DNA of 64,000 nt from Flavobacteriales bacterium. Its GTDB lineage: Bacteria; Bacteroidota; Bacteroidia; Flavobacteriales_F; PHOS-HE28. The notes under the pieces are model-generated. The model was not told the origin of the DNA and ran no database searches. It was given only the letters and a program-made list of their open reading frames with translations. Both the position numbers and the translations under genes were made by a program. The stretch covers positions 62,001 through 126,000 of the forward strand of contig JADJKO010000001.1 of NCBI GenBank assembly GCA_016705955.1, written 5' to 3'. Shown in pieces: positions 13,235-21,410 of this stretch. Positions within the stretch are counted from its first letter, which is position 1. Every line of letters begins with the position of its first letter.

Positions 13235-14638
13235 ATGAAGAACCTCGCCCTCCTCACCCTCGGCCTTGCCATGCTGCACGTTGCACCTGTGCGCGCCCAA
13301 TCCATGGAAGAACTGCTGCCCAGGATCGCGGCGGAGAAGAACGACAGCGCGCGGTTCTACCTCGCCTTCAGCGGCCTCACCACCTCCGAAACGAATCCGG
13401 TGGATGACATGCACAACGCCGATGTGCTGTTGGTGCATGGGCAGATGAGTGGCGACAAGGTGAGCCAGGTGCAGGGGCTTGCTTGCCTGGGCTACGACTA
13501 CCGCGCCTTTGGCAGCACAGCGAAGAGCCTGGAGTACGACCTGAAGGCCAAGGCTGTCGCTGAAGAGAGCGGGGATCCGCGCTTGATCTCCTGTGCGTAC
13601 ACCGTTCTGGCCGCGAACTACCTGGACCTGCATGAATACCCCACAGCCATCGAATACGGTCGCAAGTGCTTGGAGAACGCAGCCAAGCATGAGGTGAACC
13701 TGTTCTCCATCGTCGGGAACCTGCTCCTGGGAGAGATCTACCTGGCCGACGGAAAACTGGACTCCGCGTTGACCTATACCCAGAAGTCGTACGAACTCTC
13801 CATGAGCAGCGGGATCCCGTATTCCCTCGGGGAGATCTATGTGCAGCTGGGCCATATCCAAGCCAAGCTGAAGAACCCTGCGCTCGCGCGTTCCTACTTC
13901 GACTTGGCGTTGGAGACGGGGCGCCAGATCGGATCACCGAAGTTCATCAACATCGCCCACACCGCGCTGGCCGAGTTGCATACCGATGCCGGGCAGCCCG
14001 ACTCCGCGATCGTGTGCGCCAAACAGGCGATCGCTGCCGTGCAAGGAACGCCCTTCGCCACCATGGTGATGAAGCCCGCGCAACTGCTTACCGAACTCTA
14101 CCGCAAGAGCGCGGTGGACAGCGCCTTCAAGTATTCCGAGATGTACAAGGCCGCGGACGACAGCTTGTACAACATCAAGGCGATCCAACAGACGCAGTTG
14201 ATGACCTTCGAGGAGGAGGCGCGTCAACAGGAACTCGCGGTGGTGCATGCCGAGGAGGAGGAGGCACGCTCGAACAACATCCAGATGGCGCTCATCGCCT
14301 TGGGCATCGTGGTGTTCATCCTCGGCTTCCTCATCTTCAGCCGGAGTTACGTGGCCAGTGCGAAGGCGATCTCCTTCCTCTGCGTGGTGGCGTTGCTCAT
14401 CGTCTTCGAATTCCTCAACCTGCTCTTGCACCCCATCATCGGAAGCATCACGCACCACTCGCCGATCTTTACACTCTTGGCATTGGTGTGCATTGCGGCA
14501 TTGCTCATACCACTGCACCACCGACTGGAGAAGTGGGCGAAGAAGCTGCTGGTGGAGAAGAACGATGCGATACGCTTGGCCAAAGCAAAAAGGACCGTGG
14601 AGGAATTGGAGGCGCGTTCGGCCGCAGCGGGATCCTGA
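13235..14638 (+). CDS. TPR protein with C-terminal membrane segments
   Basis: 467 residues with a signal peptide (MKNLALLTLGLAMLHVAPVRAQS). About eight tetratricopeptide-like units follow (residues 30-310, e.g. ALTYTQKSYELSMSSGIPYSLGEIYVQLGHIQAKLKN), then a coiled segment and three or so hydrophobic helices at about 350-430 (IQMALIALGIVVFILGFLIF; AISFLCVVALLIVFEFLNLLL; IFTLLALVCIAALLIPL). The end is a charged coiled coil (KRTVEELEARSAAAG). The plan is that of a Bacteroidota TPR sensor that has lost or never had an output domain (kinase or LytTR). Signalling role is inferred only. Confidence 0.7.
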   Translation: MKNLALLTLGLAMLHVAPVRAQSMEELLPRIAAEKNDSARFYLAFSGLTTSETNPVDDMHNADVLLVHGQMSGDKVSQVQGLACLGYDYRAFGSTAKSLEYDLKAKAVAEESGDPRLISCAYTVLAANYLDLHEYPTAIEYGRKCLENAAKHEVNLFSIVGNLLLGEIYLADGKLDSALTYTQKSYELSMSSGIPYSLGEIYVQLGHIQAKLKNPALARSYFDLALETGRQIGSPKFINIAHTALAELHTDAGQPDSAIVCAKQAIAAVQGTPFATMVMKPAQLLTELYRKSAVDSAFKYSEMYKAADDSLYNIKAIQQTQLMTFEEEARQQELAVVHAEEEEARSNNIQMALIALGIVVFILGFLIFSRSYVASAKAISFLCVVALLIVFEFLNLLLHPIIGSITHHSPIFTLLALVCIAALLIPLHHRLEKWAKKLLVEKNDAIRLAKAKRTVEELEARSAAAGS

Positions 14639-14749
14639 CCTGCAAGTAGCCGCACCGCTGATGCGAGGCTTCGCATGGCAACGGCGTGTGGTGTTCGGCA
14701 GATCCTGCGCGCCACTACCTTGGTCACACGATCCTTAATTCACTCGCAC

Positions 14750-15190
14750 ATGACATGGAAGAAAGGCCGCGGCAAACTCGGTCCACTGGAACCACTGATC
14801 GGTAGTTGGGTAGCAAGCGCGGACTCGCCCATGGGCAAGGTGGAATGCACGCGGGTGTTCAAGCCGGTGTTGGGCGAGAAGTACATCACATTGAATTGCA
14901 CGTGGAGCTTCGGTAAGGGCGCGTATGAAGAGCACGCCATCTTCGGCGTGGACGACGGTACGCTCTCCTTCTGGTCCTTCACCTCGGACGGCAAGCGCAG
15001 CAACGGGGTACTCAGCAGCGCGCCGGACATCCACACCACCGCTATCTGCTTCGAGGCGAAGATGCCCGCCGGGATCGCGCGCCAGATCTATTGGCCCAAC
15101 GAAGCAGGTGGCTTCAACTGGGCGGTGGAGAGCAGGACGAAGAAGGGCTGGAACCGTTTCGCACTGCACCATTACAAGGCCGGGAAGTAA
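14750..15190 (+). CDS. DUF1579-like / lipocalin-like protein
   Basis: 146 residues from ATG 14750 (MTWKKGRGKLG). GPLEPLIGSWVASADSPMGKVECTRVFKPVLGEKYITLNCTWSFG is typical of small beta-barrel proteins that start with a GxW motif (DUF1579 or heme-binding-like families). It has no signal peptide, so it is probably cytoplasmic. Ligand unknown. A longer frame from 14675 exists but begins with non-native sequence. Confidence 0.6.
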   Translation: MTWKKGRGKLGPLEPLIGSWVASADSPMGKVECTRVFKPVLGEKYITLNCTWSFGKGAYEEHAIFGVDDGTLSFWSFTSDGKRSNGVLSSAPDIHTTAICFEAKMPAGIARQIYWPNEAGGFNWAVESRTKKGWNRFALHHYKAGK

Positions 15191-15377
15191 CAGCGGAAGG
15201 TGGCTCCTTGTGATGCTCGGCCACGGGAGCCAACTGTTGCGCTCTTTGCAACAGGTCAACGGGAGGTGCGCCGACTGGTGAAGCGTGACAGTGAATACTA
15301 CAACCTCGAGATTGATCATTGCGGTGGGGTACTGGGTGAACAGCCACGTGGGCATGCACTTCCGGCGCTGGGCCACA

Positions 15378-15560
15378 TCACGGTACCTGCCCGACCCGCC
15401 GCACCCCCAGTTTCCAGACACCACGTACCGAAAGCGTATCCCGGATCGTGACACGGGGATCGCCCTGCACCAACACCAGATCCGAGCGCTGGCCCAGCGC
15501 GGTCGTGCAAGGAGAACCGCTCGGCCTTGGTGGAGATCGCGCTGCGGGGCGCTTGTTCCG
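15378..15560 (-). pseudogene. Amidohydrolase C-terminal remnant
   Basis: On the minus strand the sequence GQRSDLVLVQGDPRVTI then RDTLSVRGVWKLGVR and a stop (TCA at 15378-15380) matches the conserved C-terminus of amidohydrolase family proteins (ADLVLVDGDPxxDIRxTxxIxxVWKxG). Upstream, in another frame, AERFSLHDR corresponds to the preceding conserved segment, so a frameshift lies near 15510. The rest of the enzyme is absent. It explains part of an otherwise gene-free stretch (15191-15575). Confidence 0.6.
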
Positions 15561-15575
15561 GTTTGAAGCCTCCTG

Positions 15576-16907
15576 TCACCCTTCCCACTTCTTCAACTTC
15601 GCATACAGTGTGGTGATCCCGATCCCCAGCAAAGTCGCCGCCAACGTCTTGTTGCCACCGGTGTGCTGAAGCACGCGCCGGATATGCTCACGTTCCACGT
15701 GCTCGAGATCATACACCGGGGAGGTGGATGTATTGCTGCTGGACCGCTGCAATTCAAGGGGCAGGGAAGGGGCATCCAAGAATGGTCCGTCACACAAGAT
15801 GCATGCGCGCTCGATCACGTTCCGCAGCTCGCGCACTTGCCCCGGCCAAGCATGTGCGGACAACAGTTCCAAGGTGGCATTATCGATGCCGGTGATGGGT
15901 TTGCGGAGTTTCGCGGCAAAGCGCTGGAGGAAGAAGTTGGCAAGCAAGGCGATGTCCATGGGCCGTTCCGCCAAGGCGGGCATGCGGATCACGAACGCGG
16001 CCAGCCGGTAATAGAGGTCCTCCCGGAAACGGCCGTTCGCGCTGTCCTGCAAGAGGTCGCGGTGCGTGGCGGCGAGGAAGCGGACATCGACCTTCCGGGG
16101 GACGGTATCGCCCACGCGGAGGTAATCGCCGGTCTCGAGCACGCGCAGCAATTTGGACTGCAGCTCCAGCGGCATCTCCCCGATCTCGTCCAGGAAGAGC
16201 GTCCCCCCTTTGGCTGCTTCGATCAATCCCTTTTTGTCCTTTCCCGCCCCGGTGAAGGCGCCTGCCACGTGGCCGAAGAGCTCACTTTCCAAAAGCGCAC
16301 CGCTCAGCGCACTACAGTTCACGGCGAGCATTACATGTCCGGCTCGTGCGCTGGCTGCATGGATAGCGTTCGCGAAAACTTCTTTCCCTACGCCGGTGGT
16401 CCCTGTCATAAGCACTGTGGCCTCTGTGGGCGCTACTTTCCGGGCCAGTTCGATCGTTTTCTGAATAGCGGGAGAGCGACCGATCACACCTGCGAACGGA
16501 TCCGACGGGACTTCGTGCGGAACGACATCCCGGCGCTTCGCCTGTTCGAGCGCACCGCTCACTGTGGGCAACAGCTTCGCATTGTCATCACCCTTCACCA
16601 GGTATTGGAATGCACCATTGCGCATGGCCTGCACCGCATCGGGGATCGAGCCGAAGGCCGTCATCACCACCACTTCGGCGGTGGGTGCGATCGAGCGCAG
16701 GGCACTTGTCAATTCCACTCCGTTGGCATCCGGCAACTTCACATCGCACAGCACCACGGGGAAGGGTACTTCCTTCATCCGCAACAGCCCAATTGCACCG
16801 GTCTCTGCGGTGGTCACCGCATAGCCTTCGCCCTCGAACACGCGCCGGAGCATGTTGCGGAATTGGGGCTCGTCATCGATGATGAGCAGGCGGGGAGCGG
16901 CGGTCAT
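15576..16907 (-). CDS. Sigma-54-dependent response regulator (NtrC family) of the kdp locus
   Basis: 443 residues from ATG 16907. The receiver domain (1-120) has D11/D12 and phospho-acceptor D55 (VVLCDVKLPD). The AAA+ domain (about 145-370) has an atypical Walker A (TGTTGVGKE in place of GESGTGKE), the sigma-54 contact loop GAFTGA, Walker B GTLFLDEIGE and an arginine finger region. The C-terminus is a Fis-type helix-turn-helix (EHIRRVLQHTGGNKTLAATLLGIGITTLYAKL). It activates sigma-54 promoters. It is the last gene of the kdp cluster, 25 bases after the kinase gene, so it probably replaces the OmpR-type KdpE of other bacteria. Confidence 0.9.
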   Translation of the reverse strand: MTAAPRLLIIDDEPQFRNMLRRVFEGEGYAVTTAETGAIGLLRMKEVPFPVVLCDVKLPDANGVELTSALRSIAPTAEVVVMTAFGSIPDAVQAMRNGAFQYLVKGDDNAKLLPTVSGALEQAKRRDVVPHEVPSDPFAGVIGRSPAIQKTIELARKVAPTEATVLMTGTTGVGKEVFANAIHAASARAGHVMLAVNCSALSGALLESELFGHVAGAFTGAGKDKKGLIEAAKGGTLFLDEIGEMPLELQSKLLRVLETGDYLRVGDTVPRKVDVRFLAATHRDLLQDSANGRFREDLYYRLAAFVIRMPALAERPMDIALLANFFLQRFAAKLRKPITGIDNATLELLSAHAWPGQVRELRNVIERACILCDGPFLDAPSLPLELQRSSSNTSTSPVYDLEHVEREHIRRVLQHTGGNKTLAATLLGIGITTLYAKLKKWEG

Positions 16908-16932
16908 ACCGCGAAGTAACAGCAGCGGTGCG

Positions 16933-18594
16933 CTATGCAGTGGGTGCGCCGGCGAAGCGGATGGTGAACACCGATCCATTTGCGGTGGAAGCGGTCAGGG
17001 AGATATCGCCGTTCATGGCACGCATGAAGTCGCGAGCGATGGCCAACCCCAGGCCGGAGCCGCTGCTAGCATGGGGATTGAAACGTTCGAAGAGGTGCGC
17101 CTGCTGTTGGTCCGTCAGGCCTGCACCTTGATCGGTCACCGAGAGCAATACCGCGCTGCCTTCTTTCCTTGTTGTAAGTGCGACCAGCCCGGCTTGTGGG
17201 CTGTGCCGCACGGCGTTGCTCAACAGGTTGATGAGTGCCCAGGATGCTTTTTCGGTATCGGCATGCACGAGCAGGTCTTCTGGCTCCAGGTGGACGTCGA
17301 TGCGCACCTGCTTTGCATCGGCAGCGGTATGCAAAGCACTCACGGCCTTGTGTACGATCCCGCTCAGTGCATGGTCGCCAAGGGCGACTCGGATGCGGCC
17401 GGTCTCGATCTGCGTCAGGTCCAGCAATTCACTTACGATCCGCACCAAGCGCTGGTGGTCCTTCCGCAGGTCCTCCAATATGGCGCGTTGCTGCTCGTCC
17501 ATCCGTTTACTGTTCTCCAGTAGTCCGAGCCCGAGGTCCGTACTTGCCAACGGGGTCTTCAGTTCATGGCTGATGGTGGCGAGGAAGTGCGTGCGGGCCT
17601 CGTCGCGCTCTTGGAAGGGTGTGATGTTGTGCAGGAGATGCACGGTGCCCAGATCACCTTTCGCACTGCGTATGGGGGCGTGGCTGCTGGTAAAGAATTG
17701 CTCCTTGCCGCCCACCACGGCCTTGAAAGGGCGGCTTTCTCCATCGGCCAGCACATAACGGAGCAGGTCGTTGCGTGCAACGAGTTCATTGGTCGTTCGC
17801 CCGATGAGCTCCGCTTCGCTGAGACCCAGTAGTTCGACGGCTTTCAGGTTCGCGAAGATGATGCGGCCTTCGTGGTCCACTCCGAACGCCGCATTGACCA
17901 TGCTGTTGAGGATCGCTTCCACGCGGCTCTTCTCTGTCATGATCAACGCCAGGTTGCTGTTCTCCCATTGCTCCAATTGAGCGGACATGTCGTTGAAGGA
18001 TGTTGCAAGAGCACCAAGCTCATCGCCCCGGAACATGGGTATGCGATGCCTGTAATTGCCCTTCGCCACTTGTTCCACGGCGATGCGCAAACGCCCGATC
18101 GGTTCGGTGATCAAACGAGGGAAGGCCAGGCTGAAAGCAAGACCGACCACCAAGGTCAATGCGCCGATGACCCAAAGGCGCTGCTCGGCGGCTTTAGCGG
18201 TGGCCAACGCCGCTTCGTTCTTGCGGTTGATCGCGTCCAGGTTGACGCGAAGAATGCCGGTAAGGTCCGTGTGCAACCGTCCCACCTGATCGGAGGCGCC
18301 ATTCCAATTTTCGAAGTCCATACGAAGGTTGGCATTGAACTCGGCCTCACGCACTTCGGTGGCATTGCCTTCCTGAAGGAACAGCCGTTCCCGAAAAGCT
18401 GTGGGATCGTTCCGGTACAGCGCTTCCTGCATCGCTTGCACATACCTGATGGACTCGTAGTTATCCGTCAGGATCGTCTTTGCATCTGTTTTCAACCGGT
18501 CCAGTTGGTAGATGCCGATCCCGGAGCTCAACAGCAGCAATGCGAATAGGAAGAGGGTCCCCAGCGTGAGCCGTTTGCGAATGCTGAGCGTCAT
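16933..18594 (-). CDS. Membrane histidine kinase of the kdp locus
   Basis: 553 residues. TM1 at about 11-28 and TM2 at 141-158 bound a periplasmic helical sensor region. Then come HAMP (about 160-212), PAS (about 222-325, AILNSMVNAAFGVDHEGRI), HisKA with H343 in TISHELKTPLAS, and HATPase_c (N-box near ALINLLSNAVRHS; GxG in DQGAGL and SGSGLGL). It phosphorylates the sigma-54 regulator downstream. Because the KdpD-type cytoplasmic sensor is a separate protein encoded immediately upstream (one-base gap at 18595), the two together probably replace full-length KdpD. Confidence 0.88.
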   Translation of the reverse strand: MTLSIRKRLTLGTLFLFALLLLSSGIGIYQLDRLKTDAKTILTDNYESIRYVQAMQEALYRNDPTAFRERLFLQEGNATEVREAEFNANLRMDFENWNGASDQVGRLHTDLTGILRVNLDAINRKNEAALATAKAAEQRLWVIGALTLVVGLAFSLAFPRLITEPIGRLRIAVEQVAKGNYRHRIPMFRGDELGALATSFNDMSAQLEQWENSNLALIMTEKSRVEAILNSMVNAAFGVDHEGRIIFANLKAVELLGLSEAELIGRTTNELVARNDLLRYVLADGESRPFKAVVGGKEQFFTSSHAPIRSAKGDLGTVHLLHNITPFQERDEARTHFLATISHELKTPLASTDLGLGLLENSKRMDEQQRAILEDLRKDHQRLVRIVSELLDLTQIETGRIRVALGDHALSGIVHKAVSALHTAADAKQVRIDVHLEPEDLLVHADTEKASWALINLLSNAVRHSPQAGLVALTTRKEGSAVLLSVTDQGAGLTDQQQAHLFERFNPHASSGSGLGLAIARDFMRAMNGDISLTASTANGSVFTIRFAGAPTA

Positions 18595-18595
18595 T

Positions 18596-19789
18596 TCAGG
18601 AGAGGATGATCAGGTCCACATTATTGCTGGACAAGGCATTGAGCAATTTGTTGAAGATGTTCGAACGTAGGATGATCTGAAAGATATTGAAATGCGGTTT
18701 GCCGATGCATACCGTCGTTATGCTCTTGTTGCGCACGGTGGTCAAGATCGCTTGGGTAACACTGGTCTCCTGTAGGTTGAGCACCTTCAAGGGGAACTTG
18801 GCCAACACTGCGATACCGGACGCTTCGCCGCTTTGGGCCTGGATCACTTCGGCCCCCAATTCCACGGCCAGCTTGAAGTGGTTCAGTAGATGGCGCTGCC
18901 GGTCCAAGGGAATGCGATCGAAACTTTCGCGAGGCGTTTGTACATAGAGCACGTACCAGTCGGCGTTGTAGTAGTTCGCCAGTCGTGCGGTCTTCCGGAT
19001 GATCCGCCCTGCGGTCTTGTGATTGCTGCTGATACAGGCCAAAAGGCGTTCGCGGCGCAGTTGTTTGGGCGGGTCCACCTCGGTCTCCACTTTGCGTTCC
19101 ACTTGGCCGGCCACTTCCTTCAAGGCCAGTTCGCGCAGTTGAAGGATCTTCTCCGGCCGGAAGAAGTTGTTCAATGCGGTCTCCACTTTCGCGGGGTCGT
19201 AGATCTTGCCCTCTCGAAGCCGCGTGATCAGGTCTTCGGCGGATAGGTCGATGTTCACCACATCGTCCGCATACTGAAGGAAGGTATCGGGCACGCGCTC
19301 GGCCACATCCACACCGGTGATGCGCTTCACCTCCTCCGTGATGCTTTCGATGTGCTGGATGTTCACGGCCGTGAGCACATTGATGCCCGCTGCAATAAGG
19401 TCCAACACATCCTGCCAGCGCTTGGGGTTCTTGCTCCCGGGAATGTTGGTGTGCGCCAGTTCGTCCACGATCACCCATTTCGGGGCGAGCAGTAGTGTAG
19501 CGTTCAGGTCGAACTCTTTCATGCGCTTTCCCTTGTAGAACGTCTCACGCATCGGGATCAGCGGCAGCCCTTCCAACAGGGCGTGCGTCTCTGTGCGGCC
19601 GTGCGTTTCCACAAAGCCGATCTGCACATTGATGCCCGAGCCCAGCATGCGGTGGGCCTCTTGTAGCATGCGGTAGGTCTTTCCCACGCCTGCGCTCATG
19701 CCCATGTAGACCTTCAATCTGCCCCTTGTGGAGGACGGCCGAAGTAACGGGTCGGTACCAATGGAGGTGGTCACGGGAGGGCGATGCAA
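18596..19789 (-). CDS. kdpD: KdpD N-terminal sensor/Usp protein without kinase domain
   Basis: 397 residues. The KdpD domain covers about 22-235: Walker A-like GMSAGVGKTYRMLQEAHRM (30-48), then VIVDELAHTNIPGSKNPKRWQDV. A universal-stress-protein domain follows (about 250-370, LLACISSNHKTAGRIIRKTARLANY). In KdpD of E. coli this is fused to membrane and kinase domains; here the protein ends after it, as in many Bacteroidota kdp loci. It probably senses K+ state or nucleotides (c-di-AMP in some KdpDs) and passes this to the kinase encoded next. ATG 19789 overlaps the porin by 19 bases; GTG 19774 would give a four-base overlap and is a fair alternative. Confidence 0.88.
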   Translation of the reverse strand: MHRPPVTTSIGTDPLLRPSSTRGRLKVYMGMSAGVGKTYRMLQEAHRMLGSGINVQIGFVETHGRTETHALLEGLPLIPMRETFYKGKRMKEFDLNATLLLAPKWVIVDELAHTNIPGSKNPKRWQDVLDLIAAGINVLTAVNIQHIESITEEVKRITGVDVAERVPDTFLQYADDVVNIDLSAEDLITRLREGKIYDPAKVETALNNFFRPEKILQLRELALKEVAGQVERKVETEVDPPKQLRRERLLACISSNHKTAGRIIRKTARLANYYNADWYVLYVQTPRESFDRIPLDRQRHLLNHFKLAVELGAEVIQAQSGEASGIAVLAKFPLKVLNLQETSVTQAILTTVRNKSITTVCIGKPHFNIFQIILRSNIFNKLLNALSSNNVDLIILS

Positions 19790-20844
19790 AGGCTGGTGGT
19801 GAAAAATGTGTTGCTGGCGGCGGGTGCGCCGTCAGCGTCCGCAAAGATCTTGTCCTGACTGCTGAGGCTGCGGGCTTCGATGCGCCACAGCACGTTGGGC
19901 GCCATCCAGTGATCGAAGTTGACGGAATAGCCCACGGTGTTGAAGCCGTGCTCGGTGCCTGTTGCGATGATGGCGCCGTCGGGATCCTGATACAGTTCCA
20001 CGCGTGCGGCGAGGTAGCTCTTCTTGCCGATCCGGTAGCGGGGGATCAGCACCGGGCTGATCCATACTGCGCTGCTGTCGCCGTCGGCAGCGTGTTCCAT
20101 GCCGATGTCGAAACCGATCTGTAGACCAAAGCGTTCGGTGAACTGGAGCTGCGCGTACAGGTCGCTGAAGTAGCGCATTTGGCGTAGCGTGTCCGGCTTG
20201 TCATTACCGATGAAGGTGCTCCAGTTCAACGTCGCTTTGTCGGTTGGTTTGTAAGTGAGTTGCGTGCCGAAGGCAGGCGTGTTGTTGCCATCGGGGCGGG
20301 CGATGCGCTGCCATCCGTTCAAGAGCAGGCCGGCCATGTACCACTTGCTGTTAGCAGTGGTGTAGCTCAGGCGCGCACCGGCCTCGAAGTAAGGTGAGTT
20401 CTCAGCCGGGATGCTGCGTGTCAGGTTCCAGCAATCCTTGCCGATCGCGCTCTCGAAGCCGATGTGGCTGGGAAGGATACCTGCGTCGAGCCAAAGGTTC
20501 TTTTTGCGGCTCAGCCTCACTCCGGCATTGGCCTCGAATACGCTGCGCAGTAGTTCCGGCTCAGCGGCCATGTTGTATTGCGCATAGGTACCCGCCATTA
20601 GGGCGAAGTTGCCGCGAACGTTGTTCTTAGCGTAGGCCATTTTGATCATGCCCATGTTCAGGTTCACCTCGTTGTGGCGGTTGAAACTGTAGAAGAACAC
20701 GGGCCGCAGGTGGTTGTCCGGCTGTGCCATGTCGAAACTGGAATACGCTTCGGCGTAAGCACTGATGGTGATGGCACTGTCGAGCTGCTGGGCGTTCGCC
20801 GTGACGACTAGGCCAAAGGCCGGGAAGAGGAGGAGTTGTTTCAT
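19771..20844 (-). CDS. Outer-membrane porin of the kdp operon
   Basis: 357 residues with a signal peptide (MKQLLLFPAFGLVVTANAQQ). Alternating hydrophobic beta-strands, many aromatic residues at strand ends (SKWYMAGLLLNGWQRIARPDGNN; LNWSTFIGNDKP) and the LWLDAGILPSHIGFE segment fit the beta-barrel family (DUF1597/BBP2-like) that sits between kdpC and kdpD in Bacteroidota. It presumably lets ions cross the outer membrane. Its start overlaps kdpC by four bases. Confidence 0.8.
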   Translation of the reverse strand: MKQLLLFPAFGLVVTANAQQLDSAITISAYAEAYSSFDMAQPDNHLRPVFFYSFNRHNEVNLNMGMIKMAYAKNNVRGNFALMAGTYAQYNMAAEPELLRSVFEANAGVRLSRKKNLWLDAGILPSHIGFESAIGKDCWNLTRSIPAENSPYFEAGARLSYTTANSKWYMAGLLLNGWQRIARPDGNNTPAFGTQLTYKPTDKATLNWSTFIGNDKPDTLRQMRYFSDLYAQLQFTERFGLQIGFDIGMEHAADGDSSAVWISPVLIPRYRIGKKSYLAARVELYQDPDGAIIATGTEHGFNTVGYSVNFDHWMAPNVLWRIEARSLSSQDKIFADADGAPAASNTFFTTSLCIALP

Positions 20845-21404
20845 TTGGAGGCGGCGTCCAGCGCCAGGTTCAGTTCAAGTACGTTCACGGTGGTGGGGCC
20901 AAAGAGACCGAGCAAAGGCGCGTCGGTGTTTTCATCGATGAGCTTCAGTACAACGCCCGGTGCCAAGCCGCGCGCATTTGCGACGCGCTGTGCCTGCACC
21001 CGCGCGCCTTGCACGCTCACGTGTGGATCGAGTCCGCTGCCGCTGGCCGTGACCAGTTCACTTGGGATGTCACTCTTGGCAACACCGGGGTTGTGTACGA
21101 TGAACGTATCGATTCGTGCTTGTACCGTGGCGAGGTATTCTGCGTTCGTTGGTCCTTTGTTGCTTCCGCCTGAACCCGCCGCATTGTAGCCCACTGTGCT
21201 CGGTCGACTCCAGAAATAATTGTCCTGCGTGAAGGACTGTGCGAGGTTGATGTAGTGCACGTGGCCATCGTGCTCAGCGGTTTCAGCATTGCCCCCGTTG
21301 GGCGTCAGTTTCGCGATGCCGATCAACGCGAAGGTGTAGATGCCACTGAAGAAGACAAGGCAGATCAGCGTGAGCTTCACTGCGGGAAGAAGGTTCTGTT
21401 TCAT
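20841..21404 (-). CDS. kdpC: Potassium-transporting ATPase subunit C
   Basis: 187 residues with one N-terminal membrane helix (LTLICLVFFSGIYTFALIGI). The body has conserved KdpC blocks: SFTQDNYFWSRPS, YNAAGSGGSN, SDIPSELVTASGSGLDPHVS and ARVQAQRVANARG. KdpC is the periplasmic-side partner that stabilises the KdpFABC complex and assists ATP binding to KdpB. It lies six bases after kdpB. Confidence 0.95.
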   Translation of the reverse strand: MKQNLLPAVKLTLICLVFFSGIYTFALIGIAKLTPNGGNAETAEHDGHVHYINLAQSFTQDNYFWSRPSTVGYNAAGSGGSNKGPTNAEYLATVQARIDTFIVHNPGVAKSDIPSELVTASGSGLDPHVSVQGARVQAQRVANARGLAPGVVLKLIDENTDAPLLGLFGPTTVNVLELNLALDAASK

Positions 21405-21410
21405 GGTGGA

